Source: Caldilineaceae bacterium (GTDB lineage: Bacteria > Chloroflexota > Anaerolineae > Caldilineales > Caldilineaceae). From it: 15,856 bases of DNA. The stretch covers positions 1 through 15,856 of the forward strand of contig JAHBVH010000118.1 in NCBI GenBank assembly GCA_019637645.1, written 5' to 3'. Below the pieces are notes generated by a model, which did not search any database, had not been told where the DNA came from, and saw only the letters and a list, made by a program, of their open reading frames with translations. Shown here one piece after another: positions 7,632 to 14,740 of the stretch (positions within the stretch are counted from its first letter, which is position 1; each line of letters opens with the position of its first letter). The translations under genes and the position numbers were made by a program.

Positions 7632-7682
7632 TAGAATATATTCTATATAATCTATTTTATAGAGTATAAAAGTATTTGTCAA
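7632..7682 (-). promoter_or_regulatory. Promoter of the GntR operon with two overlapping palindromic operators
   Basis: Reading the minus strand, TTGACA (7682-7677) and TAAAAT (7659-7654) are separated by exactly 17 bp, a near-consensus sigma-70 promoter. The inverted repeat TCTAT-ttt-ATAGA (7651-7663) covers the -10. A perfect 14-bp palindrome TAGAATATATTCTA (7632-7645) covers the predicted transcription start at about 7647. Such placement fits autorepression by the GntR-type protein encoded immediately downstream. Confidence 0.7.
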
Positions 7683-7721
7683 ATCACTTTTTTGGGACAG
7701 AAGTTGCGCTCCCGGCTGGGA

Positions 7722-8519
7722 TCAAGAATGCATTTTCAGCAGCTCATAGGTGACGCAGACAGGCCGATTGGTCGTTGGCTCTTGCACAATGTTGGCATCG
7801 ATCTGAAAGGCAGCGCGTAAAACTTCTGGCGTCATCACCACTTCTGGCACGCCATGTTTAATGATCGCGCCAGCATGCATGGCAATCATATAATCGGAGA
7901 AACGCGCGGCCAGATTTAGATCATGCAGCACCATGACGATGGTACAAGCTTGCGTGCGATTGAGCTGATGCAGAAGTTCTAGCACTTCCAGTTGATGGGC
8001 GAGATCGAGATAGGTTGTTGGCTCATCCAATAGGATCAGATCAGCCTGTTGCGCCAAGGCCATGGCCACCCAAACCCGTTGTCGTTGCCCCCCCGAGAGT
8101 GTATCGATCTCACGGTGGGCGAACTCATTGAGCTTGGTGATCGACAAGGCCCAAGCCACAATCTTTTTGTCTTCGGCAGTCAGATTACCAAAACCGCGTT
8201 GATGAGGAAAGCGCCCATAGGCCACCAATTCACTGGCAGTCAAGCCGCTGGGCGCGGTGGGCATCTGTGGCAGAATCGCCATCTTCTTGGCAATTTCACG
8301 GGTGGGCAACCGGCGAATATCCTCGCCATTCAAATAGATCATGCCTTGCTTGGGCTTGAGGATACGCCCCACGGCCTTCAAGACCGTCGATTTGCCGCAA
8401 CCATTCGGCCCAATGATCGAAGTAATTTTGTGCTGGGGAATTTGCATATTCAACGCCTCGACAATCAAGGTATCGTCGTAAGCAATGTCTAATTTTTCCG
8501 TCGTAATACTACTATTCAT
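7722..8519 (-). CDS. ABC transporter ATP-binding protein, FecE/FepC type
   Basis: This 265-residue cytoplasmic ATPase powers the siderophore/cobalamin-type importer encoded upstream in the same operon. All catalytic elements are intact: Walker A GPNGCGKST (37-45), the FecE-family stretch ILPQMPTAPSGLTASELVAYGRFPHQ with the Q-loop, signature LSGGQRQR (141-148), Walker B LILLDEP (161-167) and the H-loop His199. The FecE-type features and the FecCD neighbours place it in the iron-siderophore/heme/cobalamin uptake group. It starts 32 nt after the second permease gene and has no strong ribosome binding site. No clear terminator follows its stop codon before the promoter of the next operon. Confidence 0.95.
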   Translation of the reverse strand: MNSSITTEKLDIAYDDTLIVEALNMQIPQHKITSIIGPNGCGKSTVLKAVGRILKPKQGMIYLNGEDIRRLPTREIAKKMAILPQMPTAPSGLTASELVAYGRFPHQRGFGNLTAEDKKIVAWALSITKLNEFAHREIDTLSGGQRQRVWVAMALAQQADLILLDEPTTYLDLAHQLEVLELLHQLNRTQACTIVMVLHDLNLAARFSDYMIAMHAGAIIKHGVPEVVMTPEVLRAAFQIDANIVQEPTTNRPVCVTYELLKMHS

Positions 8520-8551
8520 TGTCTGATACCGACTAGAGTGATCCGCAAGGG

Positions 8552-9565
8552 TCAGTTTGATTTTGCCAATAGATAGAGAAAATAAGGCGTACTTAAAATG
8601 GTAATCACGATACCGGTAGGTACGTCGGTCCCTAAACTAATAGAGCGCGTAATGGTATCCGCTAACAGGATGAGCAACGCGGCAATGAAGGAGGCCGCCG
8701 GGAGCAAAAGTTTGTGGTTCGGCCCAACCAGCTTGCGCGCCATGTGAGGGCTGATCATCCCCACAAAGAAAAAGTTCCCGCCTAATGCCACACTGCCCGA
8801 CGAGAGCGCTACCGCGGCCAGCGACAATCCTAGGAATTCTGGCTTCACAGCCAACCCCAGCCCAGTTGCCAGCTGATTACCGAGATGCAACGTATTGAGC
8901 ATACGCGATTTATAGTAAGTATAGCCCGTAAAGCTTGCCACCCACGGGACCAGAATCGACAGATACAACCAATTGTCGCCCCATAAATTGCCCGCGAACC
9001 AGCGTTGGACAAAATTCATCTGGTTTTGATCCAGCTTTAACGTCAGCAACGTGGTTACAGCCCCATAGCCACTGCCCAAGGCAACGCCAGTCAGAATCAA
9101 CGTGATCGGGGAAACGTCGCGCCCGGGCCGGTATGCCAGCAAGAAAATCAGCCCTGCGGCGGAAAGGCCACCGATAAAGGCCAGTAGCGGGATCAGAATA
9201 GCCGATGAGAGGCTTTTACCCGAAAAAAGTACCACGAAGAGCATCACAAAGAGGCCAGAACCACTGCTGATGCCCAGCGTGCCCGGGCTAGCCATGTCAT
9301 TCCGCAGCAGGCTCTGCATAATACAACCGGACGTCCCCATCCCAATCCCCACGAGGATCGCCAGTGTGATGCGGGGCAAGCGAAATTCAAAGATCGTTAG
9401 ATTTTGTACGTTTGTCCCTTTGCCCTGAAAGACATTCCACACCTCTAGTGGCGATAAATTCATCTTGCCCACGTTGATGCTGACAATCGCCAGCACAACC
9501 ATTAGCACCAGCAGGGTGACAAGGACAAAAAGGCCATTTTGGACTGAGTAGCGCGGCCCTTTCAT
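8552..9565 (-). CDS. FecCD-family ABC permease (second subunit)
   Basis: This 337-residue integral membrane protein of the FecCD/BtuC family has the usual set of about nine or ten membrane helices. Family landmarks are ASPGTLGISSGSG, where the first half of the pore is formed, and GGNFFFVGMISPHMARKLVGPNHK near the C-terminus, which is the coupling region facing the ATPase. The ATG overlaps the stop of the first permease gene by 4 nt (ATGA), with GGAGGGAG upstream, indicating translational coupling. Together with its partner it would form a heterodimeric channel for a ferric siderophore or a related metal chelate. Confidence 0.94.
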   Translation of the reverse strand: MKGPRYSVQNGLFVLVTLLVLMVVLAIVSINVGKMNLSPLEVWNVFQGKGTNVQNLTIFEFRLPRITLAILVGIGMGTSGCIMQSLLRNDMASPGTLGISSGSGLFVMLFVVLFSGKSLSSAILIPLLAFIGGLSAAGLIFLLAYRPGRDVSPITLILTGVALGSGYGAVTTLLTLKLDQNQMNFVQRWFAGNLWGDNWLYLSILVPWVASFTGYTYYKSRMLNTLHLGNQLATGLGLAVKPEFLGLSLAAVALSSGSVALGGNFFFVGMISPHMARKLVGPNHKLLLPAASFIAALLILLADTITRSISLGTDVPTGIVITILSTPYFLYLLAKSN

Positions 9566-10587
9566 GCAAACTCCCTCCGTTGCTTACGCGCTAAATAGAG
9601 GAAGAAGGGCACGCCGATGATCGCAAAGATGATCCCGATTGGCGTTTCAAAAGGTCGGTTGATCATGCGTCCAAGCAGATCCGCACTGATGGCGAGCAGC
9701 CCACCATAAAACACGGTTGCAGGAATGATATAGCGATAATCGACACCAACCATGTAGCGGACAGCATGGGGTGTGAGCAGCCCAACAAAGCCAATCGGGC
9801 CGACGACGACCACCGACAAGCCGGTGAGGACTAACACGATCACCGTTGCGATACCTTTGACGAGCCGAGTGCGCAAGCCAAGTCCGGTAGCAACCTCTTC
9901 CCCTAAACTCAATACGGTGATCGACGGCGAGAGGGCAATCGAAACTGCCAGACTGAGCAGGAAAAACGGTGCAATCACGGCTAGCTCAGACCATTGTGCG
10001 CCAGCCACGCCACCGGCTGTCCAATAGGCCAAGGCTGTGCCCAGTTGATATTTGATGGCAAGATAGGTCGAGAAGGCACCAAAAAGCATGGAGATGGAGA
10101 GCCCGGCCAAAACCAATTTATGAGGGGTCATGCCGCGTGGCCCCAGTGAAGCGACGAAATAGGTCATGCTGGTAGTGATGGCGGCACCCGTAAAGGCAAA
10201 AAACATCATCTGGCTGTAGGTACGGGTGGGCAAGAAAACCATGCACAAGGCCATGGCAAAAGTCGCGCCAGAGCTGATGCCCATCAAGCCCGAATCGGCC
10301 AGAGGGTTGCGGGTAGTTCCCTGCATAATCGCGCCACAAACGGCCAAGCTACTACCAACGATGATGCTGGCAAGCACACGGGGAAAACGTAGCGTTTGGA
10401 TAATCTGGTGTTCAGTCACAGCAGGGTCAAACTTGAAGATAGCGCTCCACGCCGTGGCCAAGCTCATATCCGCCGCGCCAAAGGAGATCGACGCGGCGGT
10501 CATGAACACCAGCAACCCAAACCCAATGATCATGTAAATTGTAAAATTCACCGCGCCTTTTTTACGCGGCATGGGGTTGTTCTGCAT
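9562..10587 (-). CDS. FecCD-family ABC permease (first subunit)
   Basis: This 341-residue membrane permease is the partner of the overlapping downstream FecCD protein. Motifs include NPLADSGLMGISSGATFAM and GPIGFVGLLTPHAVRYMVG, both diagnostic of the FecCD family. A basic N-terminus (PRKK) precedes the first helix, in line with cytoplasmic positioning. The gene begins 45 nt after the binding-protein gene. No strong Shine-Dalgarno is seen, and an alternative ATG lies five codons further in. It transports in concert with the lipoprotein and ATPase of the same operon. The substrate is most likely an iron chelate, and a corrinoid is possible given the neighbouring operon. Confidence 0.94.
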   Translation of the reverse strand: MQNNPMPRKKGAVNFTIYMIIGFGLLVFMTAASISFGAADMSLATAWSAIFKFDPAVTEHQIIQTLRFPRVLASIIVGSSLAVCGAIMQGTTRNPLADSGLMGISSGATFAMALCMVFLPTRTYSQMMFFAFTGAAITTSMTYFVASLGPRGMTPHKLVLAGLSISMLFGAFSTYLAIKYQLGTALAYWTAGGVAGAQWSELAVIAPFFLLSLAVSIALSPSITVLSLGEEVATGLGLRTRLVKGIATVIVLVLTGLSVVVVGPIGFVGLLTPHAVRYMVGVDYRYIIPATVFYGGLLAISADLLGRMINRPFETPIGIIFAIIGVPFFLYLARKQRREFA

Positions 10588-10632
10588 AAGCTTATCTACG
10601 ACACCATTCAGGGCATCAACCCATCAATAAAG

Positions 10633-11661
10633 CTACTGAACCACTGCATTCAATGCCTCGATAATGTAGTCGAGCTGGGCAATCAAACTTGACACGTCAT
10701 CATAGTAGAAGAGGCCCAACATATTGCCGGGGATCTCGACAATGTGCCCTTCCTGAACAGCGGGAATGCTCTGCCAAATTTCGCTTTGGGCAAATTCCGA
10801 AACGTAATCTTCCATCAAGAACCAAATCACATAATCGCCAAAGTAATCGGCAGCCACTTCATAGCTCAATGAACCACGGCCTTCCCCCGATTCTTCCACT
10901 AACTTTTTGAGGCTTTCTGGCAATTGCAACCCCAGGTAGTTATAGAGCAAAGTGCCGCCGCGCGAACCAGTTTCGTAATAGACCCCATAGGAGCTAGCGC
11001 CCCAGTCTTGCAAGATGCTAAAGGTCTTGTCCTTGAAATCTTCACCGGTCAGTTGCTCCTTGGCTGCGGCTAGCTTTTCCTCAAAGGTGGCAATAGCGGC
11101 TTCGGCTTCGGCAGTGCGGCCAGTGGCTTCGCCAAAGGCGCGCAGGCGTGAAAGCGGGTCGCCTTCCCCGTAAACCAATACCGGTGCAATCTTGGAGAAT
11201 CTGTCAAAATCCTCCGCAGTCCAGCTGATGATCAGATCCGGCTCAAGCGCTAAAATATCTTCTGCTTCCCAATTCTCGATCTCGGTCACCCCTTCAAACT
11301 GATCATAGAAGGGCATGGTCTCTTGGGCCCAACCGCTATACCCGACCACGGGCAAGCCCAATGTGAAGCCATCGGCAACATACCAGTTGATCACGACCCG
11401 TTGCGGATCGAGCGGGACTTCGATATCGCCCAATTCAGTGGAAACAGTGCGGGTGGTTGCGCCTTCCGTTGGGGTGGTCTCTGTGGCGGCTACCGCGGCA
11501 CCCTCGGTTTCCTCCGCACTGGTTTCTGGCGTCGCTGTGGTGGTTTCCCCTTCCGCTGGCGCGGCGGGCGTGCTAGGTACGGCACACGCGGCTAGGCCAC
11601 AGAGTAGAAGCACAATAACGGCACACATGGATAAAAATTGTTTGAACTGCCTTTGTTTCAT
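10633..11661 (-). CDS. Periplasmic-type binding lipoprotein for iron-siderophore/cobalamin ABC importer
   Basis: This 342-residue class III substrate-binding protein of the FhuD/CeuE/BtuF superfamily would capture the ligand outside the membrane. The N-terminus is a lipoprotein signal peptide with lipobox LAAC (Cys26). A long linker rich in Thr, Glu, Ala and Pro follows, up to about residue 72. The binding domain begins at TRTVSTELGDIEVPLDPQRVV and includes EDILALEPDLIISW, typical of the family. I chose the ATG at 11661, which has GAGGAGA upstream; a TTG five codons earlier is in frame but overlaps that site. It heads the operon and is preceded by an unusual long leader. The ligand is not identifiable by eye. 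Iron chelates are the commonest for this subfamily. Confidence 0.92.
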   Translation of the reverse strand: MKQRQFKQFLSMCAVIVLLLCGLAACAVPSTPAAPAEGETTTATPETSAEETEGAAVAATETTPTEGATTRTVSTELGDIEVPLDPQRVVINWYVADGFTLGLPVVGYSGWAQETMPFYDQFEGVTEIENWEAEDILALEPDLIISWTAEDFDRFSKIAPVLVYGEGDPLSRLRAFGEATGRTAEAEAAIATFEEKLAAAKEQLTGEDFKDKTFSILQDWGASSYGVYYETGSRGGTLLYNYLGLQLPESLKKLVEESGEGRGSLSYEVAADYFGDYVIWFLMEDYVSEFAQSEIWQSIPAVQEGHIVEIPGNMLGLFYYDDVSSLIAQLDYIIEALNAVVQ

Positions 11662-11698
11662 CTCAATTCTCCTCAATAATTCAAATATATTTTGATGG

Positions 11699-11838
11699 TC
11701 GCTATAGCTTTTTTAGGCGCGCAAAATCCTTCCCAGCCTGGGATACGCAAAAAACAATGAATAGAGCTAGGCAAGGGGGAAAGCATTTCATACCATCGGC
11801 TCGGAGAGGCGAGCCTAATCAAAAAGCTTGTATAGCGA
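11699..11838 (-). promoter_or_regulatory. Candidate structured 5' leader RNA of the metal-chelate importer operon
   Basis: The minus-strand transcript can form a closing stem from arms 11838-11810 and 11722-11699. It has 8 bp (TCGCTATA with TATAGCGA), then 7 bp (GCTTTTT with AAAAAGC), then 5 bp (TAGGC with GCCTA). The 3' arm is uninterrupted, and the 5' arm carries two 3-nt bulges. The enclosed roughly 90 nt contain further hairpins. One of them, GGCTCG/CGAGCC at 11798-11815, shares bases with the innermost part of the closing stem, so the two are alternatives. The arm begins about 6 nt after the predicted transcription start and the structure ends 37 nt before the start codon. It matches no riboswitch consensus I recognise. 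A small inverted-repeat element is the alternative. Confidence 0.5.
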
Positions 11839-11850
11839 TAACAAGGGGCT

Positions 11851-11859
11851 AGTATAGCA
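11851..11859 (-). promoter_or_regulatory. Extended -10 promoter for the metal-chelate importer operon
   Basis: On the minus strand TG-C-TATACT reads from 11859 to 11851, an extended -10 element with five of six consensus bases in the hexamer. No good -35 is seen 17 bp upstream, which is normal for extended -10 promoters. The predicted start is near 11844, giving a leader of about 180 nt. Confidence 0.5.
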
Positions 11860-11936
11860 CAAAATTTGGGTGCTGGACGGCACAAATTAGGAGAAAAACG
11901 GTGACAGATCCTTTGGTAGCGCTTAGCCAAGAATAC

Positions 11937-11969
11937 AACCGGTATTGAGGATATACCTTAATACCGGTT
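11937..11969. repeat. 14-bp dyad (AACCGGTATT core), possible operator
   Basis: Bases 11937-11950 and 11956-11969 are complementary over 14 positions, with one G-T wobble, around the 5-nt centre ATATA. The outer ten bases, AACCGGTATT and AATACCGGTT, are perfect. It lies about 80 bp upstream of the extended -10 element. No T-tract follows on either strand, so a protein-binding site or a mobile palindrome is more likely than a terminator. Confidence 0.6.
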
Positions 11970-12218
11970 AACCAGCAAGTTAATCAGTTTTACGCAGAAT
12001 GGGCTAAGACCATTAACGTTGAATGAGGCTTGTAGTACCACGCTCCTTGCGCGTAGCTTTTGCGATAGCGATTGCCCTATCCTGTCCCATAGACCACCAG
12101 GATGCAATGCATCTAGTCTCTAGCTATCTTTATACAAGTGAACCGATGAGCAGTGCCGCCAGCCAGAGTGCACACATCATACGCTTCAATATGTTCATCA
12201 GTATACTAACCAAACATC
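11970..12218. other. Gene-free spacer between operons
   Basis: About 250 bases without a convincing gene. A 69-codon plus-strand open frame begins at 12023 but lacks a ribosome binding site and any recognisable protein character. A 13-bp palindrome GATGCA-a-TGCATC lies at 12101-12113. I see no tRNA, riboswitch consensus or insertion-sequence end. Confidence 0.4.
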
Positions 12219-12258
12219 AAAAAACTTTTTGAACACGGCAATACTTTCCTGCTGTGTT
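12219..12258 (-). terminator. Possible terminator of the corrinoid operon
   Basis: Downstream of the CbiX-like gene the minus strand has AACAC (12258-12254) pairing with GTGTT (12236-12232). A short inner GC pair lies beyond one mismatch, and six T residues read at 12224-12219. An A-rich stretch separates stem and T-tract, so the terminator is imperfect. Confidence 0.35.
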
Positions 12259-12281
12259 TAGATTGAGCTGATGATCGAAGG

Positions 12282-13058
12282 CTACTCACTTGAGGTTGCG
12301 GTCGCGCTGGTAAAGCGTACATGCTCCTCGACGATTCGCCCTTCCCCAAAGTGCTCTTGCACAATGCGATCGATCGCGGCCTCGTCCAGGTCGCCATACC
12401 AAACTCCTTCCGGGTAGACCACCATGAGCGGGCCGTGGTTACAGGGATAGAGGCAGCCACTTTGGGCGACCAACACCCGGTCGTCGCCGGAAAGTTTGTG
12501 CGCCCTGAGGGCATCACGCAGATAGGTGGCAAGGCGGTCGGCACCGGCCGCGGTACAACGCGGGCCACGACAGAAGAAGGCATGGTGCGAGTGAGCAGGC
12601 AGTTTGGACCAGCCTTCGGGATCACTCTCCCAATGATCCGGCGGTGTGGCAACGACATCGCGCAAGTAGGGCTGCACTTGCTGGGTGGCAGCCAACAAAG
12701 CCGCCTGGAAAGCCGGATGGTCACCGAGCGATTCCGCCAGACAGACCGTCACCGGCTCGCCACCATCCACCGTAGTCCACTGGTTGTGCCAACGCATGAT
12801 CACTTTGCTCAGCCAACGGTGCAGATTTGCATCGGCAGGCAGAAAGACCGGCAGCACGATAATACGGCGTGCCCCTGCCGCGGCGGTACTTTGGAGTGCC
12901 GTGGGCAATGCAGGGTAATCTTGATCGACAAAAGCGGTTGCCACTAGCGTTTGCGGGCGGCTGGCCTGCAATGTTTGCGCGTGGATACTCAATTGCTCAT
13001 GTGGTTCTCGGCTATAGCCACCGCGGCCTAAAAGAATCACGGCTTCTTGCGTGTTCAT
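12282..13058 (-). CDS. CbiX-like chelatase domain fused to a [2Fe-2S] ferredoxin domain
   Basis: This is a 258-residue cytoplasmic fusion protein. Residues 1-125 resemble CbiX/SirB sirohydrochlorin cobalto- or ferrochelatases (AVILLGRGGYSREP at the N-terminus, IIVLPVFLPADANLHRW in the middle). Residues 155-245 form a thioredoxin-like [2Fe-2S] ferredoxin. Its likely cluster ligands are Cys163 and Cys168 (FFCRGPRC) and Cys202 and Cys206 (GCLYPCNHGP), followed by the family stretch VVYPEGVWYGDL. The two histidines that hold the metal in classical CbiX (HGS and GGH or GRH positions) are Arg12 and Asn78 here, so chelatase activity is doubtful. It begins 4 nt after the adenosyltransferase gene. The ferredoxin half could deliver electrons to reduce corrinoid cobalt (inferred). 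A related fusion architecture is known from other bacteria. Confidence 0.85.
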   Translation of the reverse strand: MNTQEAVILLGRGGYSREPHEQLSIHAQTLQASRPQTLVATAFVDQDYPALPTALQSTAAAGARRIIVLPVFLPADANLHRWLSKVIMRWHNQWTTVDGGEPVTVCLAESLGDHPAFQAALLAATQQVQPYLRDVVATPPDHWESDPEGWSKLPAHSHHAFFCRGPRCTAAGADRLATYLRDALRAHKLSGDDRVLVAQSGCLYPCNHGPLMVVYPEGVWYGDLDEAAIDRIVQEHFGEGRIVEEHVRFTSATATSSE

Positions 13059-13062
13059 CGCT

Positions 13063-13626
13063 TTATCCTGTCACTTTGGCAAAGGTCAGCTCGGCTTGAC
13101 CAGCCTGAAGCGTTACATAGCGCGCTAAGACAAATAACAAAGAGGAAAGACGGTTAAAATAGGCTGGCAAATGAACATTCTCAATCAACCCATCGGCCAG
13201 CAATTGGGCCAAACGCCGCTCAGCGCGACGGACGACTGTGCGCGCCATGTCCAGTGCGCCATCAGCAGGCGTGTCGCCCGCGATGACAAATTTGCGCGGC
13301 ATGGTGACCTGTGCACCAAAGTGATCGGTCATTTGGGTTACCCAGGCAACCTCGGCTGCACCAATCTGACGGAACTGCGGTTGTGCCGTTGGCGTGGCAG
13401 CCACTTCTGCCATTAAGCTGTAACAGTGGCGCTGCACCTGAACCAGCACATCCTTTACTGCACGATCTTGAATCAAGGCCCGGGCAAAACCGATGAAGGA
13501 AGCCGCTTCATCAACGGCACCAAACGTTTCTGGCTGGGGATGGTACTTGGGCACCCGCCCAGCACCCAATAGGCCGGTCGAACCATCATCGCCGCGGGCC
13601 GTATACCAAGGGAATGTTGTACTCAT
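13063..13626 (-). CDS. pduO: PduO-type cob(I)alamin adenosyltransferase
   Basis: This 187-residue cytoplasmic enzyme transfers adenosyl from ATP to cob(I)alamin, forming the coenzyme adenosylcobalamin. The N-terminal ATP loop YTARGDDGSTGLLGAGRVPK (8-27) is clear, as is FGAVDEAASFIG (35-46). The helix RTVVRRAERRL (129-139) carries the essential arginines, and NRLSSLLFVLARY (158-170) ends the four-helix bundle. The usual Asp after NRLS is Ser162. The start ATG has AAAGGAAG upstream; a longer frame to 13704 overlaps the preceding gene and is not conserved. It is the third gene of a tight operon with corrinoid-binding and chelatase-like proteins, which supports a role in corrinoid salvage or cofactor activation. 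Confidence 0.93.
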   Translation of the reverse strand: MSTTFPWYTARGDDGSTGLLGAGRVPKYHPQPETFGAVDEAASFIGFARALIQDRAVKDVLVQVQRHCYSLMAEVAATPTAQPQFRQIGAAEVAWVTQMTDHFGAQVTMPRKFVIAGDTPADGALDMARTVVRRAERRLAQLLADGLIENVHLPAYFNRLSSLLFVLARYVTLQAGQAELTFAKVTG

Positions 13627-13660
13627 GGTTAACTCTTCCTTTCGACAAAATTCTTTTTTC

Positions 13661-14740
13661 TTAACGGATATGTGACGCTTTTTGCCACGGAAGCCATTGG
13701 GCAAGCCGCCGTGCCTGGATAAAATTCATCTGTGCCGCTTCTGGGGTCAGCAAGCCCAGCCCACAGGTCGCGGTGATCAGGCTCTGTCGTAATAGCGGCT
13801 GGGCATCCACCTGGAGGCGCGAGGTCGCGGCTAGCCAGCGCACCAACATCGCTTCTGGTGAGAAGGTGCTTAGATCCAGCAGCGTGGGCACCAGGCCCAA
13901 TGCCAATGTTCCCCCGTGCGCCAAGAAGCTCGGTAGTTCCGGTGCCGTTAGCACAAGCTCTAATTCGTGGTAAGCATCAAATGAGAGCAGATCCGGTGCA
14001 ACGGCAAAGAGGGGGGCCGTAGCCCCCAAGGCACAACAGTGGATACCCGCGAAAGCGCCAGCTTGGCGAACAGCATGGAGCAAACGCCGTAGATACGGCA
14101 GCGTAGCCCGATCAGCCGTATCTACGGCCAAGGTTGGCTCATCAATCATAAGCAGCACTGGCTTGCCAAAGCGGGCCAGCCTTTCTACTTGCCAACGGGC
14201 CAAGCGGCAGAGATACGTGGTCAGTTCGTCTAACAGGGTGGCCGAATGAATGAAGGGTTCACCTTGTTCACCGGCGCTTGTATAGAGGCAGCGCGCCAAG
14301 GTCAATGGCCCAGTGAGTTGCCCTTTTAGCAGGCGCGCTTGCGGGAAAAGCCCATCATGGCAAGCGCGTTCAAAGGTAGCGAAACCAGCGGCTGTTGCCA
14401 AGCCCAAGCGAGCATCGGCTTGGGCAAGCTGGCGGCGAAAAGCGTCTACTTGTCCCGGCTGCACATTGATCCGCGCTGGCGTCTCCTGCTGGATAAAATC
14501 ATAACAGGGAACCAACCATTGCAATATCATCGCTTCCTGTGGCCCCCGCTGTGGCAGCTGCGGCCAGAAAGGGATCTGTGGACTATGCTGGGCGACAAAG
14601 GCCACTGCAGCTACCGGATCGGTATGGGGGAGGCTCCCAACCCCGGTAACACAACCGGTGAGTAAGCCGTCGGCAACCCCAGCATCCAACCCGGCCTCCA
14701 CTTGTTCAAAATAACCTAAACCGTTAACCGAACTGATCAT
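13661..14740 (-). CDS. Core MetE-like (UROD/MetE fold) zinc methyltransferase
   Basis: This 359-residue protein corresponds to the catalytic half of cobalamin-independent methionine synthase and lacks the MetE N-terminal folate-binding barrel. Visible family elements are GVGSLPHTDP (33-42), the conserved stretch GQLTGPLTLA (140-149), LMIDEPTLAVD (197-207), and zinc ligands in HCC (His234, Cys236) and TATCGLGLLTPEAA (Cys326). The Glu that completes the zinc site in MetE may be Asp255 (LLSFDAY). So a thiol-activating zinc site looks intact. Short relatives are reported as folate-independent methionine synthases or corrinoid-dependent methyltransferases. The gene overlaps the upstream BtuF-like gene by 4 nt (ATGA) and is followed by corrinoid genes. 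Methyl transfer between a corrinoid and a thiol such as homocysteine is therefore my inference. The methyl donor is unproven. Confidence 0.82.
   Translation of the reverse strand: MISSVNGLGYFEQVEAGLDAGVADGLLTGCVTGVGSLPHTDPVAAVAFVAQHSPQIPFWPQLPQRGPQEAMILQWLVPCYDFIQQETPARINVQPGQVDAFRRQLAQADARLGLATAAGFATFERACHDGLFPQARLLKGQLTGPLTLARCLYTSAGEQGEPFIHSATLLDELTTYLCRLARWQVERLARFGKPVLLMIDEPTLAVDTADRATLPYLRRLLHAVRQAGAFAGIHCCALGATAPLFAVAPDLLSFDAYHELELVLTAPELPSFLAHGGTLALGLVPTLLDLSTFSPEAMLVRWLAATSRLQVDAQPLLRQSLITATCGLGLLTPEAAQMNFIQARRLAQWLPWQKASHIR

Noticed and set aside
7683..7721. Terminator after the FecE-type ATPase gene
   Set aside because: Only a 4-bp TCCC/GGGA stem is found, followed by A residues rather than T on the minus strand. 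Read-through into the next operon cannot be excluded.
12023..12232. Small plus-strand open frame in the central gap
   Set aside because: It has no ribosome binding site, no clear promoter and no recognisable motif. It could be chance in AT-richer DNA.
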